A stretch of DNA of 64,000 nt from Phoronis australis. Taxonomy: Eukaryota > Phoronida > Phoronidae. The notes beneath the pieces were generated by a model. The model did no database searches, was not told the origin of the DNA, and saw nothing but the letters and a program-made list of their open reading frames with translations. Positions 36,901-45,900 of the stretch are shown here, piece by piece. The position numbers and the translations under genes were made by a program. Positions within the stretch are counted from its first letter, which is position 1. The number at the start of each line of letters is the position of its first letter. The stretch is taken from assembly GCA_002633005.1 (NCBI GenBank), contig NMRA01000241.1, positions 357,974 through 421,973 on the forward strand, written 5' to 3'.

Positions 36901-39900
36901 ATATCCGGTACAGACTGTTAACTGGCTTGGAGCTGGATACTATTACAAGTTGGTGCTTGGTTGTATGCGTGGCTCAACGAGACATATAGGGCTGAAAGCG
37001 TAGGCCTATTTCAGCGTATGGTTAGGATTAACAAAGTTATGAAACTTAAGTGTCTTGGCCTTTTTGATTGGAATTAGACCATTTATAGGAGGCGCAATAT
37101 GTGGTGTATTTCCAGGGAATACTCGGTTCCGGTTTTGCCCTGAAGGTGCAGCAGGAACAAAGACAGAAACACCAAATACGCAGAAGAGTCCCGGCCGCCA
37201 TCCTCATTCAGTCTCTGTGGAAGTGCTATGCAGCAGACGAAAACTCTATTTCTCAGGCCACATGGAAACCGCACATGAAGCCGTGCCCAAGTCCAACAAT
37301 GTAAATAACAAATTAAAGAAATATCCCAACGACGTTACAATCGAAGACTTTTAGCGTTTTATGAAATTTCCTTTTATTAGTCCTTCTTTGGAGTTGTTTG
37401 GTCGATTTACATCAAGTTTGTCCTTGTCATTTATACTTATATTATTGTTTTGTTGGAAATCACCTATACTCTTAACTGGTATTTAATGTCAAGATTGTTA
37501 AAAACAGGCTTCACTCCCTTTTGCAGTGAAAGCAGTCGACTAAAACACCAACCGTCGTTCGTCAGTCGTTTTTCGTCTCGCAGAGGTAAAGACAAAGACA
37601 AAAATATTATGTGTAACGGGCACCCGGGACCAGGGTCGCCCAGTTCTGGACGGACGAGGAAAGACGGCGCTGTTGCAATTCCAATGTCTGACAGCATGGA
37701 TTTGTTTAACAAGTAAGTTCTGAGTTCAGGCCATTTAGCTGGCATGTTGAAACTAGACCATTACACTTTTATTGCAAACTAGTCGCGAACAGGTTTCCAC
37801 ACAGCCCTTACTGAAGTTGTATATCTGCATCAGTATCTGACAATAAAGAGCTGGGCACACTTTCACGTAACATTTGTTACGTGAAATAAACCTGTTCTCC
37901 CTATCCTCCATATTTAGCAAGAAACTAGCGAAATTCAAAGTCTTTTGTCTTGTAGATTTTAATTTTTGATACCAAAACCTATTTGATAGCGTAAGGACCT
38001 GCATGTCTACACAATCCTATTATAGTCTTATTCCATTTGTAACGGCTTAGTGTAGGACAGTCGGCGAAGTGTACAGACAGTGGTCCAAAGTTGTATACAG
38101 CTTCCCAGTTGATCAAAAATGTGAACAAAATCGGGCAAGTTCCATTTCAGCCTACATATCGTATACGACGTTTTAGCTCGAAAAGTCAAGTCGGAACACT
38201 TGTCTACACGTCTACCATTAGTCATATAGGACATTCGATTACAAATTCGTACCCGAAAAATTGGAGTGCTTAGATTGCAAAACTATTGGTCAAAATCTTG
38301 ATGTGTTGTTGCCATGTCAAGCCCAGTCTTACATAAGCTTTTATGCATATTGAATATTTCTGTAACAATTCTCACTAAAGTTTGTGCTCTGTTAAAAGCA
38401 TATGCCTGGAAAATATTGACAACACCAAACGATATTCGCTCACTAAATTCTCCTCCCGGTCTCCCCAGTCCCATGATTCGGCCTATCGGCAACCAGTCAC
38501 ATTGTCTACTACAAACCCGAACAACACCTGCACGAAACCACGGCTTCATTAGCTGTTGAAACGCCACGTCATGCGTTCGAACCTAAAACAATATGCATAA
38601 GCTGAAAAGTCATTTGCACAAAAATCAAATTATTCCTACTAATTACTTGCCATCGGTTTTATTCTAAAATAGGCAACAATATCCACAAATTCCGTGTATG
38701 TTCCCGGACACCAAGCACCTCCCCATAAACAGCTCCAGTCATTGACGTTGAGTCAAAAATACCTGATCACACGCAATTTTGGTAATTGCTATTTTTTTGA
38801 AATTAAAAAAAATATTTTGTGCTAGTGTTAACTGATGTCATTTAAAGCTATGCCAATTATGAGGTTTTGCAACTTTAACCTAATCCCACCATTGTTAAGT
38901 TTCGGTAAATTGTAAATTGTAAGTTTAACTACTTCACTAGTGCAATGGTTGAAATACTTCAATCCTGCTCACCAATTCCTCAATCTTTCTTAGCGTTTTT
39001 AGCAGAACTTGGTAAGCTATACCCACCAAATTATTATTTTACCCTCTGTTACTTTTATCCATTGATTCATCCAAGAAATGAAAATACAGCTGGTCAACTG
39101 CCGAATTTTTGGCAAGAGCTTAGCAGACAAAAATTAATAGTTCAATGTCAAGTGCACCAACTTGCTGCGTGTGTTGTGAGCGCATGTCTACAACCACTAA
39201 CCACTCTGTCGTTTCTGGTGACGTATTGCACACATATTCGCCATTTTATGACATTGTCCGCTGGAGCAAATCACTCAAACAGAATATAATGCTGAATCAA
39301 ACGGAACTGCAAACTAACTCTCATCGTATACAGCAGAACGAAGAGAAAACTTCACCATCCTGCACAAAACGCTTACATTACATTTCAAAAATACAGTGAA
39401 ACATGTAAGAGAGGAAAAAAATTGGAGAATGTCAACTACAAGTGCGTGCTAGATTAGCCCTTTGGGGTACGCCCAAAGCATTTTTGTTTAGGGCCCCATT
39501 TTTTAAAAATTTTATATACCATCTTCGAAAAAGTATACACAGATTTTACAGAGCAAGTTGATGAAGATTTTTAAAATCAAGACACCAACTTTTCTGCAGT
39601 GCAAAACTGTATTATTTCCAGGGACCCTTCTCTGGCAAGTGATAATGGGGTCATCTGTTGCTATGTGGTGGACGACGGAGGGGGCGGGGGGAAGGTTGTT
39701 CACATTTGTTTCGCCTCCAACCCCCACTGAAGCAAACTTTGCCGCGCCTAAGGGCTTGTCTCTCCCGCCTGTACAGGCTGCATAACTTGCAAGAAACCTG
39801 TTGAGTTTTGATTTATTGTTTCATCTTTATCCTCCCCTCCAGTTCTTTTAGTCTAAGAGAATATCGCATTTTTTCTCAGACTCTAATACACAACGACATT

Positions 39901-42900
39901 GCATCTTACAATAAATTGCGAATCGTCAAGTTTGGAAACCGTAAAATGCCCAAGCAGAGCTAGTTCTCTCGCGAAAATCCACCAAAATATCGGCTCTTCA
40001 CGACACGTTGAAGGTGACTGGTTTTTATCAATGTAACCCTGGTAAAGGTGATAAGTACTTGATCAAAAAATTTGACACCCTGCCTTGAGTTTTGTTTATA
40101 TTCTTATTCTTGAAAGGGACAGTGCCTGTATTGTAATCTTAGGGCGTAGGGCTATTTGAATTGTAACCACTCTCCTGCTATTTGTCCGTCTCTGTATAGC
40201 TGAAGGTTTTGGTTACGGAAATATTTTTCCAGAATAGATCCTTTAGCGTCTTACGTTTTAAAATCTATCAGTACTGACCTCTGTGTACTTCGTACTATAT
40301 TAGTCTGCTTATGTCTACCTGTATAAGTTGACTACGCTATAGAATGTAGAATAATCGTATGTGTTCGGTCTTCAGCGTTCACCAAGTCATGTAAGTATGA
40401 TATCAACTTTGTTGCTACCGAAACTCGTGAAATTTTATTTGGAAAGTAATTGTGTTTGCGATTTTAGCACTTGGCAATGTTTCTGTAATTCACTAAGAAT
40501 GCCCTGTTGACGTTTTCGACAGTTACTTTAAAGACGGTTGTGTCTTTTATTTTTTATGAATTCAAGTACATTTCTGTTTGCACGATTTCTTGGAGTTGTT
40601 TCCTTGTCACGATCTCATTCGCTTGTAACTGCATCCAACCATGCGTGGTTTATTTTTCATGGTTTCATCTTATGACGTGCATGTTCCGTCGTTTATAACC
40701 TAATTTTAAACGAATCACGGACGGAAAACATACTGCCTTCCGACAGTGTTTGCAAGCTCTATAAGCTGATAACATTTTATGGTAGTAAACTTACAGAGAT
40801 ACGTTGGCATTTGTCAACAACATTTCTCTGGTAAGATGTAGTCGTCACATGGCCTACCAGAAGTTGATGAGGTCTTCATAATTTTCCGTGGCGGCTTAAT
40901 CGCCTACCGTTTCTTCCTGGGTTTTGGCAATTTTCTGAGATTTCTACTATTTCAGTATTTTCAACATGTGCATCATTTTGAGATTTTCATGAATAAAAAC
41001 GAATGCAATCTGGATGTTGAAAATTCACATTTAGATAAACTGCTAAAAAATAAGTGTACCACTTGTCTTTCACAAATTTGAAAAGAAAACACCAAAATAT
41101 TTAAAACATGCATGAGTGCAGTAGGAAATTCCCGATAATTTGATGTAAATCGTAGAAATATTTGTACTACTATGAGAGGACAGGGTTTTTAGAGAAAATA
41201 CTAGTTTGAAAATGAAATGGGTGGTTGACTGTTCCTGGAAGACGGCTTTATTTCTAAAGACAAAAGTGCATTTCATACCCAATTACGACCTTGAATGGAA
41301 ATCATGAAATGAAATTAGCTCAAATTTATCTATAAGTTTCTCATGTCATGATGCCATTGATTTCTACCATTAAAAGCGATTGAAAGGTCACTTGACATTG
41401 AGTTAAAGTGACTTAATTCATTGGTGCCTTTTTGAGACGCACTGTACTTGCTGACGCTGTGGATGGTATGTTTAGAGATCGTAATCATTTATTTTATCAT
41501 TGTCCAGATAAGTTTGAAGCGTGTTGTTTCAACAGAAAATGACCCATAGAAAGAAGACCCCATGGACATCTTAATACTATATTTGATGTCTATTGAAGAC
41601 CCTTTCCAGTGGCTCACACAAGTACATAAATTTCCTTAGCATTTCATATTGGTGCTTATCTAATCTTTACGCTAGGCGCCCTAAACTCTTTTCTTAACGA
41701 GGCATTATCGGCGAAAAAAGAAATGTTCAGAAATTATTAGTATGGCGGTTATCGAATCCACTAGTTCCGCAGCAGCCGAGGGCTTTGCTGCTGAGCCACA
41801 GTATACTAAATGGTAAAGACACTGACCGTGGTTACAACGAATGTCTGGCAACATCTAGACTTGGGGATTTGTAATAAACCACCAAAAAGATTTTTTTGTT
41901 TTCACAGCTCTATTCAAAGCTAATAACTTGAGAAAATTTATCCTTCCCTACAGCGATCCCGAAAATGCGCTTTTACGGCCGTAAAAACGATAATATCCCT
42001 GCAACGTTAAAAATTAAGCCATGCTTCTAAAACCGGGAATCTGCAGTTCTAAATCAGTCCTTTTGGACACCCTTTTTCTGATTAGTGAATTTTCATCAAA
42101 GCGTATTCTCTCACCGTATGACAAAAATCCCAAGACATACTTCAAGTTGCCAGGAATTTATTACTGAACACAAACATGCATGAATTATGTCCACGTTCTC
42201 ATTTTTTGGAAACTAGGTGCAAAAAACAGACGGCATACTTACCTTTTTCGTAGTTTATAAAACTGCACTGTGCTCCGTAGTTATAATTCAATGAGCGTAC
42301 ATATTCAGCTTCAGCGAGACATCGAACAATTAACGACTGGGCGATAATTGGAATTGCGCCAGGGTTAACTAATGCTTTGAACGTAAGATGTAAGACGTTT
42401 ACTAATATTTATAGGTAAATGCATATTCTGAAATTTTGAATTTGATGTTTTATGATCAGATTAATTCTAGTCGGCATTTTCCTTTGTATGTGATGAGTCC
42501 CGTAAACCTGTTGTTCTCCTTATAGGTCAAGCCACTTAAATCTGTCATTGGACAAGGAATCTCTGTGTAGTAGAACATTCGGGAAACTTAACCACGAAGG
42601 TAAAAGCATTGTTGTCGTCATAATAGTGGCATACTGGTAAATCGAAGAATGTTTCTACATATGTGGCATACTGGCAGAGGCTTTCTTGTTGAACATATTT
42701 TAAATAGGCTGTATATACATGCCATCGGTAGTCAAACACACTAGATAGATGACTTTCCGCTACAAAATTCACCTTAAATCGGTTTTTAATTAGATGGGGT
42801 ATGATTTTTTGGCTGGCCGACGATTCTGTAGTGCTTGAGACCATTATAGGAGACTGCGACGATTAATTCGTACATTTTCTTAAGACACTTGACATCAGGA

Positions 42901-45900
42901 TCCCTGGCAAACTCAATTTTACTGGAAACTGAAGTCATTTTTTCAGTTTCAAGCGATGTGATTGGTCAAATTTCGAGGCGAGTTTTGAGTAAAATTTGTT
43001 GGTCACCTGCCGTGGGATCACTTAGCAGTGAAAAGGGCTGAGACACGGAGGGTACATAGTGCTGACAAAAGGGTCGACACGGAGGGTATATAGTGCTGAC
43101 AAAAGGGCCGACACGGAGTTTATATAGTGCTGACAAAAGCAGGTGTGAAAAGGCCTGATAATGCTACTTTACCTCATGAATGTGTTTGAGAAACAGAGGC
43201 GAAGAACTGAAGCACGTTGGAGGAGTAACTCAGTTACTGAAGGTCCCGTAGTTCACGTTGGAGGAGTAACTCAGTTACTGAAGGTCCCGTAGTTCAACGG
43301 ATGGTAAAGTCCAGGCTAATTGCCTTCGCAGATTCTTGCGAAAATAAAAGCTAAAGGAAACATGATATTCGCGCAAAAAATCTAATGTTTTGATAAAAAT
43401 GCTCCAGACTACTGTTACAGTGTCGTCTCAATAGGTTCGTGGAATTATGTTTAACTTTGACCGGTTAATTCATTATTCATTTTCGCCAATTGTGTCATTT
43501 AAGACTCAATTAAAATCATTTGAACGACTTTTTGGCGAAATTTGTCATTTTTTTACTCGAATGTGGATTTCTAAAAAACTTAGCTGCGAGGGAATTCGTG
43601 TCTGAACTATACATTCTTAAAATTTATACGCTAGAAACCGTGTCGTGCAGTTTGATTTGCTCTTAAACAGTGACAGAATTATCAGCTTTCAATATCCCTT
43701 TTTGAAAACTACGTTTGACGCCCAATATCTCCGTTGTGCGGCCATAAGCTAAAAGTTAAGTGTGCAAAATTTTATGTGAATCAATGTACGCCCTAGAGAA
43801 ATATCGATGTTCAAATCTGGAAAAACAAATTTGCAAATCACAAGGCCAATTGAAGTCGCACCAGTTACAACTCGCATATTTTGTTGGATTTTGTTGGTAC
43901 CCAGCTGGGAAAAAACGGTGCCATTCTTTCACGTTTGAGATGATAAAGCTTCCAAAGCAGCCCTATGTTAATGTATACTCGTGAGGTTATGGCTATAGGC
44001 TAAAGACTTTGTTACTGGTGTGTTGAAGAATTTGATAAGAGCTAATGGAAATACAAATTTTATTCAACATACCAGCATCCAACTCCAGAGGCTTAAAATA
44101 CAATTGATGACAGATGCCACAACACTTCCGTCGGACAATGGTTTGGGAATCATCCGTATCCTTCTACCAAGCCTCGCTCCGGCCCTCAGCAATCAGTCGA
44201 ATTTGTGTAAACTAAAACTGAGTCAAGTTTTTGACTTCCTTACTCGAAAACTTACTGCATTGACTATTCGGTTTGCTGTCTATTTTTTGCGTTTTTAAAA
44301 AAGCTGTATTAGATAATATACAGAGCACAAAACACTGTTTGCTTTTTTATTATTTTGTACATAGTCAATTATTCGGAGTCTAACTTCTATAGATATTCCT
44401 TTAAGCATTATAACGATGCGAAGACAAATCTGCAGTCTTTACAATAAGGTTTGTATCAGTGCTACGAACTAGCTGAAAACTGACGCAGTACACGCAGAGT
44501 ATGAGTTAAAGTGGTGCCGGTGTTACCGAGCGCCACTATACATGGTGTAAAAGGAAATCGTATTGTTGGGGTATAACCACTCTGCGCATTTGTTGGGAGG
44601 GCTAATCGTCGTAGCTTACGTGATGTCATTTTTACTATTACCAGTCAGGCGACATTGAAATCGTTAGAGGAGTTAGTTTACTTTCCACCTTGCTCGCCAT
44701 ACTTGTGTCTCGAGCTATGTCATGAAGTTTTGATGCCACGTTAAAGTCTGGTTGGCAATCTGACAGTTTCTCGACAAACCGAAGAAGGTTCACCGATGCG
44801 TTCTCCTTGATATCAGATGGAATAAGTGACATAAACGCAGACACAACTGACGTTGATTTATCGGAAAATTGCTCTGAAAGCTGAGTGTTGACGTCGTCTG
44901 TTAAGGGAATATTGTAATTTCGCATCCTAGGCCTGTCAACTGGTTGAGTTGCTCTGTAGATGCTCATGTCCTTTGGACTGAATTAGCGACACTTACCTAA
45001 ATTGTTTGGGGTTCGGTTTTGGTCTCAGCATCCCAATTTCACTTTTCATTAATCTGTGCACTTATGGACTGGTCTTTTGTAGATAAACGAGGGCGAATCA
45101 CGTCGCCACACGATGGTGTAGAGCATTGCAAAAGTTTGGTGAAATTGTCAGTTGCGTTGAATCTCTCGACTCATCAGGCCCTTGAGATTCCATTGCTCGG
45201 TTTTTCCATTTTTGGTATTGTCAATGATTCTTTCAAAGAATCCCTACTTTTTGTTCGAAACTCTGAAAAACAAAAATCTCGTTAGCAGCTGCCATTCATT
45301 CCCCTATCTGTTCAGTTGAGATATGATGCAGAGGAAACAACGACATTTATCTCTATACTTGAGCTTGGTGTATATAATGTATTGGAAACCACAGTTAAAG
45401 AAATACAGAAAAGTTTCATTTCCAAGGAATTAAATCGGAAAGCGCACTTATTGGTGGGGGAATTTTGTTAGGAAAAACTCCCCTTGAGTTGCAAGGAAAT
45501 TGCTTGCGAAAAAGATATCCTATGCGTCAGGTCTCATTTACCTCTTCGATGGAAATAGTTGGGAGGCCTTTTGAAGTAACGCCAATCCCCTCAGTACATT
45601 CCAAATGTCCCGTTTTTTGGCTGGAGCGTCCGATTTTTAAAGGTTTGTAACGCGTCCCACCACATCATCAAAGTCATATGGCCCGCTCTTAACGCCTGGA
45701 CTATAACGCGAAAGACCGGGACACAGAGAATTCGGGAAACATAGAACCCGAAATTCATAAAACGGGACACATAGAACCGGGGAAAAAAGAATCCGGGACG
45801 CATAGAACCCGGGACGCAACGCTACGCTCCCAAGTTTGATTATTTTTCCGAAGTAGCTGCGTGGAACATAAAGACCAAATTTCTGGTTTAATTCTTAAGT

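Noticed and set aside
43280-43340. tRNA-like phrase ggtcccgtagttcaacggat
   Set aside because: It cannot be folded into a complete tRNA with an acceptor stem and B box; it is part of the 41 bp repeat junction.
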